Source of the DNA: Acanthaster planci
Lineage: Eukaryota; Echinodermata; Asteroidea; Valvatida; Acanthasteridae
Reading direction: 5' to 3'
DNA length: 62,000 bases
NCBI RefSeq assembly: GCF_001949145.1
Contig: NW_019091417.1
Coordinates: forward strand, 43,077-105,076
This document shows, in pieces, positions 31,935 to 46,900 of the stretch; within the stretch, counting starts at the first letter, position 1; each line of letters opens with the position of its first letter. The notes below the pieces were generated by a model, which was not told the DNA's origin, searched no databases, and saw only the letters and a program-made list of their open reading frames with translations. A program made the position numbers and the translations under genes.

Positions 31935-34900
31935 CTATCTATAAACTTTCTCGATGAAACCACCCCAAGTAACTTGGAACTTTCCAGTCCTCCAAGTAAC
32001 CTTGTCCTCAAGGCAACCTTTGAGGAAAAAGTACGGTGTGGTGAATTCCCGGTAGATCCAAGCGAGTACAAACTCCAACTTCGAGACACTGAATGGTTCC
32101 GTCTAAAAATGAACAAATAAGCCATAGAGAAATCTTCTGCCATGATCAAAATTGCAGGCCTACTTGTAGATTTTCTTTTTAAACAGGGAACAATATGAAA
32201 ATGTACAAGGATCTGTTTTCTTATGTTTTCTTTTATTTGCAATCGAAGTCCACGAATGTAAAGAATACACAACACCAGCTAACAATCTTGAAATGTAGAC
32301 CATTTAGCCAAAACAACCCTTTTCAGTGTCCTAATACAAAATTTGCCAACTTTCCGTTTAACAGTTGAGACTTTTTTCTTAAGTTTCTTACCTGTAACAT
32401 ATAGAGTTGTATACAATCCAACAGGAACCACTGAAGAATATGCAGCACAATAAATAGCAAAGGGTTCCAATCGAACAAATAATGGACGGCCCAGGCACAG
32501 CATAAGCCGCACACTAACATCTCAGAAATCGGCTCTAGTATAATGGTAGATGGAATAGTAGAGCGTCGCACAGTTGTCCATCTTGTCAAAGTAAACGAGA
32601 GAATGACATCATGATGGGCATACCACGCCTGATTCAAACCACTTGAAATTTAAACGGTGTGAAATGAAAGCTGCATCTATAAAGCTGTTAGTTTGACCTA
32701 ATGCAATGCAAACCCGTTTTAAAGGTCATTAGTTAAAATAATTTCCCAAGACCTGAAAATCGAGAAAATAGTTCAAAACATATGGTGCTGATAAGAAGAG
32801 TATCCATTTTTGTTCACCCTGGAAGACTGCAATTAAAAATACATGTGTAATTACATATGATGCCACAATTATATGTGATCCTTACCTGACCATCCTTTTG
32901 TCAAAAGCTCTTGTATCCCAATCGCCTGGATTCTGCATGGCTGGCAAGGTGCTGAGTTTGATCTTAAAACCGCTGGGGGAACAGAACACTTGGTGGAATA
33001 AAAGGCAGCTTAGTCATCAAAAATATGCTACTGCAGATTAATATTTGCAAACTAGTTACACGACTTTTCTGTGTCTGAATTCTTGTCCTGAAAAAGAAAC
33101 GCGAAAGACAACGAACGATGAGGTGATTTGTATGTTACCTTTTGACTGTAGCGCGTCCCATGTAGCAATCCTCTGAAATGTACTTTGCCAATTCTTCGAA
33201 GCCGCCAGCCGCACTAATGACGCTACGCCTGACAAGGTTGAACATACCCGTGACACAAGTGATCCCAAGCATGTTCATGCTTAGATACAAGCGAGCATGT
33301 GAACCACCAAAATATGCCTGGCAACCAAAGAGAGAGATGGTATTAAGTAATGGATAAAATCAATGCGGTTTCCGGTTGTCTTCATTAAGAGATTTTCAGC
33401 GGCAACATGAAGTGGAAAAAACAAACCTTGTCCAGCGTGCCACCAAAACCTTCTCTATTACAGCAAAAGGGAAGGCCATGAACAAAGCCGACATCAGGTT
33501 TCATCTCATGAACCATCTGCGTCAACGTGTTTGGGTAGTCTGAGAAAAAAAGGACAAAGGAGGAACTAACGTACCTCAATTTCGAACCATCTACGAAATG
33601 ACTTGTCCCCAGAAGAGCCGGCGCAGAATCCGCCCATCTCTGGAAGTTCTCCCCAAATATCGAACATACCATTCGTGAGCAGCGCCCATTGCCCGAAACA
33701 GGTGTACCAAAAATGTATACTTTTCACTACCCTGCTCAATGCAAGTGTCGGTTTGCACGTGCGTAGCCCCGAACTTCAAATGACCGTAACAACAAAACTT
33801 TATTATTTGGGAGTAAGTTCAGACTTCACCTTGTAATGAAAAAGAGTGTCTTAGCATGCATCTAAAGTTTAAATAAAGTAGAACCAAGCATGGCACAGCC
33901 AAGCTCTTGGGGCGGAATCCGCCTCTGGCTGTGAGATGGGCCCAAATAAAATGAGAGTTCGCATCTGAAGCCAGCCTCCATTTTGATTATTGCAAAAGTT
34001 GCCATCAGTGGAGCAAGGAGTTTTGAGAACTTTTAATTATCCATTCTCCTCTCCTATGCGTCAGACCCTCTTACTTTCAAGCTTTGAGTTTTAAAATAAG
34101 ACTAAGGGAAATATAATACTTTTGAAGAATGCCACTTCATGATGACCGTTACACAATATGATACTGGTTTTCAAAGAAATCAAGTGAGCCGACCAAAACC
34201 GATGGATTAGTTGCACAAAGGTAAAGGTGGTAAGGGTCAGATGAATTTCGAAATGTCACTATAGCCGTACATCATGTACTTACGCATTTTTATGCCGCTG
34301 TCACTGATCAGAATGAGGTCGTAACGCGATACCATGTATCCCGGCATCATGTTGTTCACTTTAGGATTCCGTATTTTTCCCCAGTCACTCATGCCGCCTG
34401 CAAGCACAGAAAATTATCAAAATTTTTGACAGCCCGCTTGACGCTTATATACCAAGGCCGTGAATCAATTGATAACCGACAAGGCGGAGACAGCTGGACT
34501 AAGTTCACGAAAAGCAACCTTTGCTGTAGTTAAAGTGTTGTTATGAAAGGCTCTTCCCCCGTCAACTCACCAACGAAAAGTTTGGCATCAACGTGTGGAT
34601 ACCTTTTCATGAGCGATTCTACCACTTTTCGCGCCGGGTCCTTTGGCGTGTGCACACCAAATAAAAGCTCGAACTGTAAGAAAACGGTAAAAATACATAA
34701 AAGGATCAGACCAAATCGAAAGGGAAGCACAAGCCCGTTAGTATCACCTTTGTTACTTAGTGAGAACGGGCGTCACCATATTCACCGATACCCCATACAC
34801 AGATATCAGAATTCTTCTGATATCTATGACCCAATGTTACGTGGGGACGCGCATTGCTACTACCTTCGTTAGCTCGTCGCCCAGCGCCCGAGCAATTAAT

Positions 34901-37900
34901 ACGCTGGGAAGGGCTGATGGCTTTGCACTGTGATTGGCTTCTTTGTGCATGACCTCTGACCTCGAGGTTATCACTTCCTGTTAGCCAAGCATTATTTTAA
35001 GTTTTGTTTAGCCAATGGCAATGCTTAGGTACAGACCATAGTGTCGGCTTATATGATAAAAACATAGCTTTGGAACAATCACGGTAATTAATCTTCTTAC
35101 TAAGTATCACTGATCACGTGTTTTTTGGCAATATATTTCAAATAATTCAGTTGGTTATCTTTTTCAATTCTGGACGAGCTAATAAAGTAGAGTGAGAACA
35201 TTTCAAGCAATAAGAAAGAAAAAGGAAAAAAATCTGAAATTGATAACAGCCACATTGACCAAGCTCGCGCACCTGGTAAACATTTTCCCACAATGCTCCT
35301 TGCGTCGTTAGCTGTGACCCCGTGAGACGTATTTCCTTCGCTAAAATCTGTGCAAAGCTATCAGGTTGCACTTCACCAAATACGCGCCCAGAGAAAAACC
35401 AGTGCAAAATCAGACCGAAAAAGTGCCGCTTGTCGACTCTCAAGAAAAGGTTGGCCTCCGTTTTTTTTCACTGGAAATTCAAAATTATAGCCAGAAGATC
35501 ACATTTCGTTTGAATATCTTGGTGGTAAGCCGCAAAAATGTTTTTATTCCCCTTTCCCCGAATGCTGTGAATGTAGCCGCCCGCCTCTATCCAAAATAGT
35601 CCGCTACTTGGGGCTTTTTGTGAAAGAAATACCCCGAACTGGAAACTCTCAATCCCAAAATCGGGATATATGGAAATATTTCTATGACACGTCCTAATGA
35701 TGGCATGCCTCACTGTAAAAACCCTGTGGGATCATAAAATATTAATGAGCTATCGCGCAGAAATACAACGATTTGCATGATTTGGTGGAATGCACCCATC
35801 AGCCCTTCCCATCGCCCGAACAGGGCGTGGGGCACGTTTGTTCATGACGCGTGCGCGTGCGCATGATTTGCAACAGACAACGGGTTAGCAACTTGCAATG
35901 TCTGATTTGCGCGCTTTGATTGCAAAGATTGGTGTCATCTTTGTTAATGGATTTTCAGGAAACGGAAATAAAATTTTTCGTGACAAATCCAAATTAAATT
36001 AATCGTTTTATTTTTCAGTAGCATCGATTTTGTGCCCTGCCTCAAAAAGTAATGAAAACCGTGGATTTAAATAAACCCCAAATAATTGTTTTTTTAACCT
36101 GAAAAATTGAATGTTGCCAAATTTGATCAATATCTATTAAAACTGAGTTTTCCTGGTTATAAAAACTAGGTTCATATAAACTAAAAGACTGTCATAATCG
36201 ATTGCACTCAAAAACTGGGAATCCGACAGATAAAATTTTCTGTAAAATAAATTCAAATTTGAACCACATTTTCGCGTGAAATCGTGTGAATCCAGACATT
36301 TTGTAACTGAAAAATACGTCAACCTATCTCATCTAAATAAATTATGTCCTAATAAAACTTACTTCTTAGAGTCAGGAATTATTGTTCTGTCAAACTTTTG
36401 ACAAAAGAGAGGATACCCTTGCACCATACTCTCGTAAGGGCAGACTTTTTGAGTTTTTGATTCTTGCAGCGGCGAGTCACGGGTCAAGTGCAGTCGTGTA
36501 TACGTGTTTACATGTACGAGTGACATGTACACGTTCATGCACATGTGCTGGGGCGGACGCGACGACTTTGACGTCTAGGTACCGTCACTAATTTAACGAT
36601 TCTACCCTATGAATGGTATCAGTCCCGTACGAAATCGGTACATTCTAACCGAAAATCATCATCCTTGTGATGGACATATACCATTTCGGTAACAAAACCG
36701 GATCCAAAATGGCTCTTTATTGTCTCACACCGCTGGATCAATACGATTTTGGGGTGATTCAAAATGATCTGATTAAAATAAATGCCTGAAATCAATACAT
36801 TGAGGGTGAATCTTTAATTTGGTACTAGAGTTTTGTCTCAGAAAACATATTTTTTATTACAAACTAATTGACGAAATTAGTGCAAAATTTTGTAATTTCG
36901 ATTTTTTTTCGTTGTTGGAAAGGGTCCGTAAAATCCACTTTTTTTAATACTATTCTGGGACTTACCGTTACTAATAGAGGAAAATTTTGTGTTGTTCGTG
37001 GTGTACTGTTTATATCCTCCTGAATTTTCTTTACGCTTCTACACTGGTATTTTATGAGGTCAGTCGTTCAAAAATTTCGCACTATAACGTTGTTTGCTAC
37101 CACGAAAACCATTGTCTGCGTGAAAATGAAATGCACGTGCGCTTGTAATAAACGTTGTCTCTATGGAGCGTGAACGCGCAGTACGTGCGGGCGACGAGCG
37201 AACTACCTCCGATCGCCATTGTTGAGTGAGGGAGTGCGTCACGGGGTGCATTCAAATCATCTTATGAATACCACTAAAAATAAATGTAAAAAGAGTTTTA
37301 CCGACGTGCCCGATCACCCTTGTGATGACAAGCTTGACTAAACAATACCTACTTTTGGATAATCCAATGTGAAGAAGGTTTCCAAGTTTCCTTCTAAGTT
37401 TTCTTCGATGCCGACAAGTGGTTTGAGAATTGATACGCCGGGTAAGGTCCCATTAAGACCGTAGACTGGACGTTTGTGCAAAGTGAGCTTTCTATATTAA
37501 ATTAAACATAATGCAAAAAGAGAACTGTCACAAAAATGAAATACTGTGCGCTGATTTAATGTATTGAAAATGCTACTGGATATCAGTGCATCAATGTCGT
37601 TCTGCATTATTGCTAAATAGCTTCAAATATTTACAGACATTGCCTGTCAATTAAATATATTGAATTGATGCGAAACTGAAACATTAAACCCGTGATTCAT
37701 GCTAGGCTTTTAACATCATGTTCACTGAGTGAACCACGATGAGAGCTGCATAGAATGGAATGGAATAGAAATCTGGATTTTTGCAGTGTATCCAATACTT
37801 TTCCCAACTCCATGTCAGGTTAGAACTATAATCACAGAAACCCTATCAGCCCTCAAGGGCGACGCGTCCCAGACTAAAACGCTGGAAAGTAATACAAGTA

Positions 37901-40900
37901 GGCCAAGACATGGCCCCAAACTACGCTGGTATAAACTTAAAAGGTTTTCCTTCTCTACTAAGTGCACTGATTATATCTCAGTTTGGCTGTTCTTCTAAAA
38001 TAAGCTGAAGTCAATCACTGATGCAATAATAACGTCACCTGACCTTCTGCAGACGCTCACTTTCGACTTCGATTTAAAAGAATCAACGATTGACAATCCA
38101 CTTGATAGAGGAATATGTTATTTATTTACTTATGTGTTTAATAACCAACCGCGGTTGCCCCCAATTACAGGGATTTTTAATAATATATATAAATTCCAAC
38201 AAAAATTACATTAAATTACATAAAACAAACCAAAATACAACCACACATGTAAAACATAAAAAAGTAGACAATATACCACGCATACCAGCTATATTCCCTA
38301 AAGCAACACACAGAAAAACGGGGAGAGGGGAGGATGGAATGTTGGGGGAAGGGAGGAACACACGAACACCCAAACACAACATTTTTGCAGGTTCAGGCTC
38401 AATTTCCAAGTTTAATCATCCTGTAGAGACAGACAATCAGAATCATTGTTAACCTGACAGAAAAGCTTCAAATCTTCAGCGAAAAGTAACGATCTGCTTG
38501 TAAAACATGGTGGTAAATCCTTTATGTACAATGTGAAGAGCTAGGGACCGAGTTATGAGCCATGCAGCACACTTTGTGGCACCGGATACCAGTTGGAAGA
38601 ATCACCTCAACAACAACCCTGTGTTTCCTGTGTTTAAATAACTACGTAATAAATTCAATAACTGTGAATGAACGTGGTATGAAGCTAATTAATGAAGTGA
38701 AAAATGATGATCGATTCTATAAAAAGCTTTGGAAAAGTCCAGCTGTCCCCCACCCCCGACTCAATAGCAGAATAGGCTTCCGTAATAATACGGAGAGATT
38801 TGGGGTACAATCTCTCCCAGGAACAAATACATGCTGGTGTTCAGAAATGGCAGGCGGCACATCGGATACAAGCTGGGCACACAAGATTCTTTCAACACCT
38901 TTGAAATCAGTGGTAACAGACAAACAGGTGTATAATTCACCACATTCTGCTTCTTACCAGATGTGCGTATAACAACGATCTTGGCAAGTTTCCAGCATGA
39001 CGGCAAATGTCCTTCACACAGGAATCTCTTAAAAAGATAAGATAATGGGCTACAAAGCCCAGTAGCATCAGATTTCAAAAAAGAGGCTGAAATGTCAGGG
39101 CCACAAGCTTTGGAACTATCAATATTATTGAGTTCACCCTCAACGACAGTGCCGCTGCTAATGATGACAGGTGGCATAAAATTCAAACTAGCCGGTTTGA
39201 ATATCTGGTAGGATATCATCCAAAGGTGTTAGGCACATACTTTACAAATGCTCCATCAAAGTGCTGATTTACTGGCTGAATGATCTGCCCGTAAAATATT
39301 CTTTCCTCCTTGAAGTCCTCACGTAATGTTTCCAAGTATTCTCCATACTTCTTTCTTGCCAACTACTTGAAGAAGGACCGTGCTAGTTTGAAGACATGAA
39401 CAACCTCAGGGGTACGATTAACACGCTTCTTCTTGAAAGATTTTTCCTTGAATTTTAGAGCTTCACCTCACCATCAAACCAAGGAGGAGTTGAGCGACGA
39501 AGTCGTACTCTCAGCACAACATCTGTGATAGTTCAATCAATCATAAAATCATAAAAAGGGAAGCTGCTTCTTCACAGTTTGAAGTTTCTTCAAATAAGCA
39601 CCATGTGATGTACCGTAAGGTCATCTTAAGATCACATGCATCTGCTTTTTGTTCTTTTTGACTCGACATGTTGAAGTAACGGTGGAATATAAAGAGCAAC
39701 GCTGACACCACTATGATCGGGTGAGAATATGTTGTCTCCAATATCACAGGTTGCTTTTAAGGATCGATACACAAAGCAAGATCAAGAAGATGTTATCACC
39801 TCTTGTTGGGTTAAGTTAAGTTAAATTGTGGGCACTCATCAAAGCATCTGAAACATTTCAACGGCAAAATTACTGGGCTCTGGTAATCCCGAGATTGCAT
39901 TCCATTTAGGTAAGTTAAAACTACCCACAAGACGGATGCTGCTCCTTTAAAGAGAGGCACTAGTGAAACAATCACAGAAAGTACGGTAATTACCGAGGGG
40001 ATGCATGCGACTTAGAGATTCGCAATGAAAGTTGTCCAGTTTGTTCTTGACACTCCTAACATTCTGATGGTAGATATATAAGGTTGTTTCCCTCCCTTGA
40101 TGAGAGTCACTGGTTGTGCGATGTAGCCAGTGAATTTCCAGAAGTTTCTGGACCAGGGTAAGATTCTACCTCTCCAGACAAAATGTTAAATGTGGAACCT
40201 GAGTTGGCATAATATCCAATAGACAACACGTATGTTTCCTCCCTCCATGTAGTTTTACTTATTGTTCAGGGCCAAACACTGAACGCCAGCACAGCTTTAT
40301 GATGGAAACGAGATGTCTGATGTAATTCAGTCGTCTAATGCAGCAGTGGCCATTTTCGAGCTGTGAAATCCATTGATTTCCTCTGTACCTGAAAAAAAAT
40401 CACGAAATTCTTGCTTCCGGACTTTCCCCCAAATTTAAAACCCATGAAGGTGAAGCCAGCGCTGAACTAAAGGGCATCCTGACGCTCATTAGCTTGCCAC
40501 AAGTTTTTAAAAGTCAGATTCAAGAAAGTAAATTTGATTCACGCTGTGATTTTATTCTGTTAAAGCAAGTCACTGCCTAACCGAAGTCGAGTTGATAGTC
40601 GAAAAGTATAGAACCAGTAGGGTTAAATGGTATCCATAAAAAAATTGCTTTATGATATGTCAAGGATCGGTATTGGCTTGTGTGGACACGAAATGATGAT
40701 GTTGCATAAATTGACTTAATGCCACATTTTTTCGTTTTATCGTTATATCATGATTCACGTCCTTTGTAAATATGTATGTGGGGCATATCTCCAGATGATG
40801 CTGTAGGCAGCGCGCATAGTACATTTACATGTACAAATACCTTTTAAGGCAGCCCATTCAGGTTTACTTCACAGCATCCTGTAAATGGAGGCAGTAAAGC

Positions 40901-43900
40901 ATGCTAGGATTCCGATAGACAATTTAAAGTAAGATTTCTGCAGCAATCCAAAACTCCCGAAACTGCAGAGCAAAATTCATTGAAGATCTCAGCATATGGG
41001 TCACATCATTACCAGAAAAGGGTCTGTCAGGATCAGTAGTCAACATTCAAAGTCCAATCCTCTAATGTCAAATTTTTATGAGAATGGACCCTATGTGATG
41101 CACAAAAACAGAGCCTAAAACAAAATGTGCAGCCTGGTATAGCCTAGCCATTCTTCATTCGGCCTGGTTGATGTTAAATTAAGGCAAGACCGTTTGGTCT
41201 TGAAGTTCAAGCATTTCGTTTACGTTTCACATACAGCCCTGAACGTGGGCACAAATCCAGCGACACAAAGTCACGTATTCACGTCTGGCACACGAAACAA
41301 ATTCAGTATGATTCGATTGCAGTTTGTGTTCATATTCTGGGGTTTATTGTATTTCATTTTCTGGTATGCTATGTACTCTTTACGTATTTGTTCACTTTCA
41401 AAAATGTTTTTGTACACTAACAAATATTATTTGCACCTAAGTTTTCCGTTGCTATTAGCCTTGATTTATTACTGTTCTTAGTCTCAATAAAACGTGTCGG
41501 TTAACATATTACTCTTAACATGTTTGAACATAAATTGGTTCATCTCAGCGTTATTAGTCAGCTAAGGGTCTCCATTTTAATTAAAGGATCCATGAAATGA
41601 GGTTTACTTGGAAGCACTTCTTGTGTATCTCTGCACTCTTCTTTGATGTATGAAGACTGTTTGACATCCTCTTTGAGTTGCAAGAGTTACACGATAAAAA
41701 CATTTAAAATTGACCGAGCATTTGCGACATTGACATTGCCTTCAGTACAATCACAGGTTTCCTTATGAATGTGCAAATTGCATTAAAACTTTAAAAAATC
41801 AAAAATATGGGATAAAATTGCCAAAACATTTCCACCAGTTCGATTGAAATCCTAAGGTGCAATTTCAAGGGTTTTATTAAAATATTTCTATGATGATCCC
41901 TCTAAGCGTGCACAACGCAAATACTGTCTGCTTCTTTTTTGAACACCAAACAAATGTATACGAAAGACTCACCTGCGGACACAATGGGACGGACATAATG
42001 GACCTGAAAAAGTTTGCGGACATAATGGGCCCTGCGAACATAATGGTCCGGAACAGACGTCTAAGAAGGCTTCCACACCCTACAACGGTCGACAAGATAC
42101 TACTGTGCAGAATCCCAAGAAGAAAAAAAGGCATTCTTTTAACAGGATAAACTATAGTATCATTCGCCGAGATTCCTTTGGCCACAACTAGCTGTTACAA
42201 ATAATTATAACATTCCTAAAATACCAAAATACCGTCCAGATCTAGGGTTCAAAGTTCATTATTTTGAGCACATCAATTTATGGGAAGTAAATTGTTAAAC
42301 TTTAACTACGGACACTGCCAAAATCTCTATTGCACTGTCTGAGAACTCCCACACGGGATGTGTGAGTGCATGTTGACCTGGAGATAAGCATCTGGCTTCT
42401 CGGGACGAACTATTCTCAACATGGGGGTATGTGTAGAGCATGGGAGTTCACATGCACATGTAACTGCTTGCCGACAAAATGCAGTCCAAACAATACTTAA
42501 TGCTCACCACATTTGTATGACTCTTTTATTCACACAAAACAACAAAAATATCTACAAATGAACACAATGCTCTATAGAGATAACTCTTTACATTGTAACC
42601 TTCATAAGAAGCAATTCTGATACGACCACAGAGAATAAATTGAATATCAGCACAAACACTCCTTTTGTGTCGGTCAGCTCATGAACAAAACTTCCAAATG
42701 ACATTTGAAAGTTCTCTCCATTTGCCATAGGCAGCACTCGAGTCGATATAAAGAACTAGAACTTCCTCTTCTGTTGTTCCTTTTGAAGCTGAAACTTCTA
42801 CTTACAGGTCCAACAGTTTTAATTTCCGTTTGCCTCTGAGTGATTTGTATGCGGCTCCATTTAATTCCTACCATTCCACTCGAGCAGCATCTGAAATATG
42901 AAATATGAGAAAAAAGATGTATTGTTCATATATATGTTCTTCATATACAGATTATTCAATAATCATCCATGCTATATTACATACAACAAATTCTTCTGAA
43001 ACTAAAATTGATTTTACTTATACAACTCCCGAGGCGCGTCAAAAGTGGACAACTAAAAACTTCAAATTCCCACTGGCAAAATTACAGTCATGCTCCAAAA
43101 GTGGACAACCCCATTTCCTCATTCTCTGCTAGTAGATTTTCGGGTTTTTAGAATTTGCGTCATGCATTTTCAAGAACTCACTTTTCTGCTAGCAAAAAAT
43201 TAGATTTTACTTTAAGAAGTCTTCGTAGCGTGTCAAAAATGGACGACTAAAAACTTCAAATTTCCGCTAGCAAATTTTATTTGATGCTTCTAAAGAGGAC
43301 AATCCCACTTTTTGCCTGTAGATTTTTGGTTTTTTGGAAGTTGCACCATTCCTTTAAAAAAACAACCTAAGTTTGTGTGGCAGAAATTTGGATTTTACGA
43401 CGGCGGAGTGGTCAAATTTTGTGTACAAGTTGAAAATCCCCGAATAGAACATATTATCCCTACGTTGAAGTGGAACGGTCTCAGGAAGATTGGCATCACC
43501 AGACCCCCAAAAAAATAAGGTCGACGAAAGTTGCAAAACGGCTGCCAGAGTGATGGGCTTTCTGTGTCCTTGAGTACCGCAAACGTAGAGCCAGCCCATT
43601 TTATTGACCCGCCGTCCATTGACGGGCATCAGGCGTCATTTGGACATTCCCTTGTTGTGTTTGGCTTCATGCAACTTGTATTGCCATTTTTATATAGCTA
43701 ATTTTGTGAAAAAGATTCGGCCTTTTTCACGTCAAGCATGTGAATTTTATGGGAGTTTAGAGGGGAGTATTATTAATAAGGAAATTATTGAACACATTAT
43801 GTCCAAGATTGACGAAAATTATTAACTGATTATGGTGGAAGTTACTCGATGTGCTTAAAGTGAACAACCATTTTTTTTATATTCAGATATAAGACTTGTT

Positions 43901-46900
43901 ATACCAATCCACCATCCATGCAGTTTCACGTATCTGATGACTGCTCTGGGCCATCATTTGCAAGTTTTTATTTTTATTGCAGTAATATCTCCTCAGGTCA
44001 CTTTGAATCATTTGTGTTAACATCAATGACACAGGCCTCCAAAATAACTGCCCATTTGCATTTGATGACTTGAACAAAAATTTGAATGATAAATATTAAA
44101 TTAAATCTTTGATGTCATATCAGTGACCGACTGGTGTACTGGCTGAAAGAATTATTTTCATCGTGGCTATCTTTTTGTGATTGGAATAATTATTATTGAC
44201 TGATTACGTGTTTTGGAATTTGTGGGGTGTCAAAATTAATTCAGCAACATTTTAATGTTTACCATTTTTACTTCCTCTATTTTCCCCCTTTTGAACCTCT
44301 TGGTTCGCTTGATTAAACAGCACTTAGCTTCTTCTCTTCACATCACTTTTTTCAATTCAAACCTTTTTTCGTTCCACAACAAATTCGATTATACTACTGG
44401 ACATGGACAAAATGGTTTGTTAACACTGCCTGTGAAAACGAGATTGTACACCGTTGGAAAGATTTACCTCCTTGTAGTCGATGGGTTTTAGATTCCGTTG
44501 AGTTGACATTACGCAGTTGTTGCCAGCAAAGGTTAGATATAAGATTAGAATCTTTTGTAATTGAACAAAAATGTTGTTTCAGAGTATTACTTATAAATTA
44601 AAAGACTATTTAAAATATTTGATCTGTTTTTTATTTCGGTTTTTACCGACCGACTACCATAAAATTTCAAACGAGTCTGCCTCATTGCACTGTTCTTCAT
44701 GTATTTTTTGATTTCGGAAGTGATGGGTCAATTTTTGGCTTCTAGGTCAGGTGATTTCTATAAATTGATATACTAGCAAATGTTTTCCAAAGCCCCATTT
44801 CCGAGTTGGACTTTTAAAGAAATAACTGAACGAAAAAAATATTACAAATTCTAAAATTGTTGCACGTTATTTTTCCTATCTAAGGGTTCCGGAAGCGCGC
44901 CATAAGGGGTCAAACTTCAGGATATACAGGAATTGTCGACATTTTTTTTTCGAGCTGTGACGCCATCCGTCAGACCATTGACCCTCTACCGTTAATGTTA
45001 ACTGCCCATCTTTCTAAGACCGTTCCCTTCTGAGTGTAGGGAACGCTGCAGTCTTTTCAGTTTTCAACTTGTCCACTTTTGGATCACCCCGCCGTCGTCA
45101 AACAAAAATCCAAATTTCTGCTAGCAGAAAATCTACCGGCAGAAAATGAAAAAAAATGGGGTTGCCTTCTTTTTGGAGCATCAAATAAAATTTGCTAGTT
45201 GGAATTTTTAAGTTTTTAGTTATCCACTTTTGACGTGCCAAGAGACTTGTTAAAGTAAAATCCCAATTTTTTGCTGGCAAAAAAAATTGAGTTTTTGAAA
45301 ACGCTTTACGTAAATTCCCAAATCTCGAAAATCTACTGGCAGAAAATCAGAAAATGGCGTTGTCCACTTTTGACGCTCCATTCACAGGCTCCAAAGGCAA
45401 CCATTATCGGAGCCCCCAATCCATGTACACTTAAATACACAGCTCGCGTCCCCATTAAAATAATGGTATCTTCCGATTCACACAGCTCCCTGTTACACGT
45501 ACACTCTCGAAGTTTCACGTGATTAATGAAACTTAAGACGTATAATATTTCATAGATGAAACTTCAATAAACACACTAAAAACTTCGTGTCTGCCATCTA
45601 TAGAACTTCAGCTTAACATTAGTACAAAAATTAGTGGAGAAAAGGCTGTAAATCATGATCTTACCGTGAAAGCAATTCGTTGCTAAGACCACAGCAAGAC
45701 GACCCCGGTAGCCGTGCATACTACGTGAAATGCCTTGGGTCTCTAAAACAGACTTATTTATTGAATCTCAAATTTGACGGACCTAAGCACTGTCCTTTGT
45801 TGCGTTTGAATTGCAGGAAATATTATAAGCTTCCTAACCCTGCTTGAACCTTTATGAAAGAATGTGAAGTTCGTGAGATATGGCGTTGAACACGGTGCCC
45901 CACGTTCTCAAAACAGCGAGAAAATCGGGGCGGCGCACACAATAAAAGATTTCAGTGCTTTTCAACCCGATTTTGACGGGCTTGTTTCATGGTCATTAGA
46001 ACTGGAAAACACATGTTTCTTGGCTGAGATTCTCAATTTTCATATCCCGAATGAACCAAAGTGAGGTATCAAACGGTTCCCAAGATAATGCACAAAATGT
46101 TTTTAAAAAGGCGCAATTTTTGTGTTTTGAGTCCGCGGGATCACCACTAAGTTATTGACACAATAAATCGACATGAGAGATCATCATTCACTCCGTTTCC
46201 AGTATGGACCGTCAGTTACTGGAGCAACTTTTGCATTACACTTAGGATCTTCCATGGATCAGCCTCTACCCCAATGGGTAATTTTCAGGTTTTTTATTTA
46301 GGAATTCAAACACAAATCATCCTAGTAATGTCACTCGTGCTGATCATTAATTTGCCCCAACACCCAGAGTGAAAACTTCCTATAGTTGCAGAAAACCCTC
46401 TTCATTCAGAATTCCATTTTTGTCAGCGAATATGCTATAAAATGAGGGAAAATGGTCTTAATTGTACTCCGCCACATAAGTGAAAATTAGCATTTATCCA
46501 TTAAAACAAAATGGAGTCCAGTATGGGACTATACGTGCTGTACTTTTGTTGGGCCTATTTTTGGTTAAGTGCAAGGGTTGTAGGCTGCGAGTTGTTATCT
46601 GAAAAATTGAGTTATTATTATGAGTATTATTATTAAATTTTAATCAGGGCTTGATATTTAATCCCTCGACTTCAATTCTCCAATTGCCATGGTTACTGGA
46701 ACACGATGCATAAATCATAAAGATCTATGGTAAAATTGTTGCACTCCCTGGCTTCACATTAAATCTATGGCAATATCAACATGTCTACTATTGTCAAATA
46801 AACAACACTAAAAATCGTTCAAATACATGTATAAACAATTTGAAATGCGTTTTGGTACAACGTCTATAATAATTTTTTGATCAACTTATTTCGGTACAAC

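Noticed and set aside
38562-38972. 136-codon frame on +
   Set aside because: Antisense to the decayed LINE reverse transcriptase.
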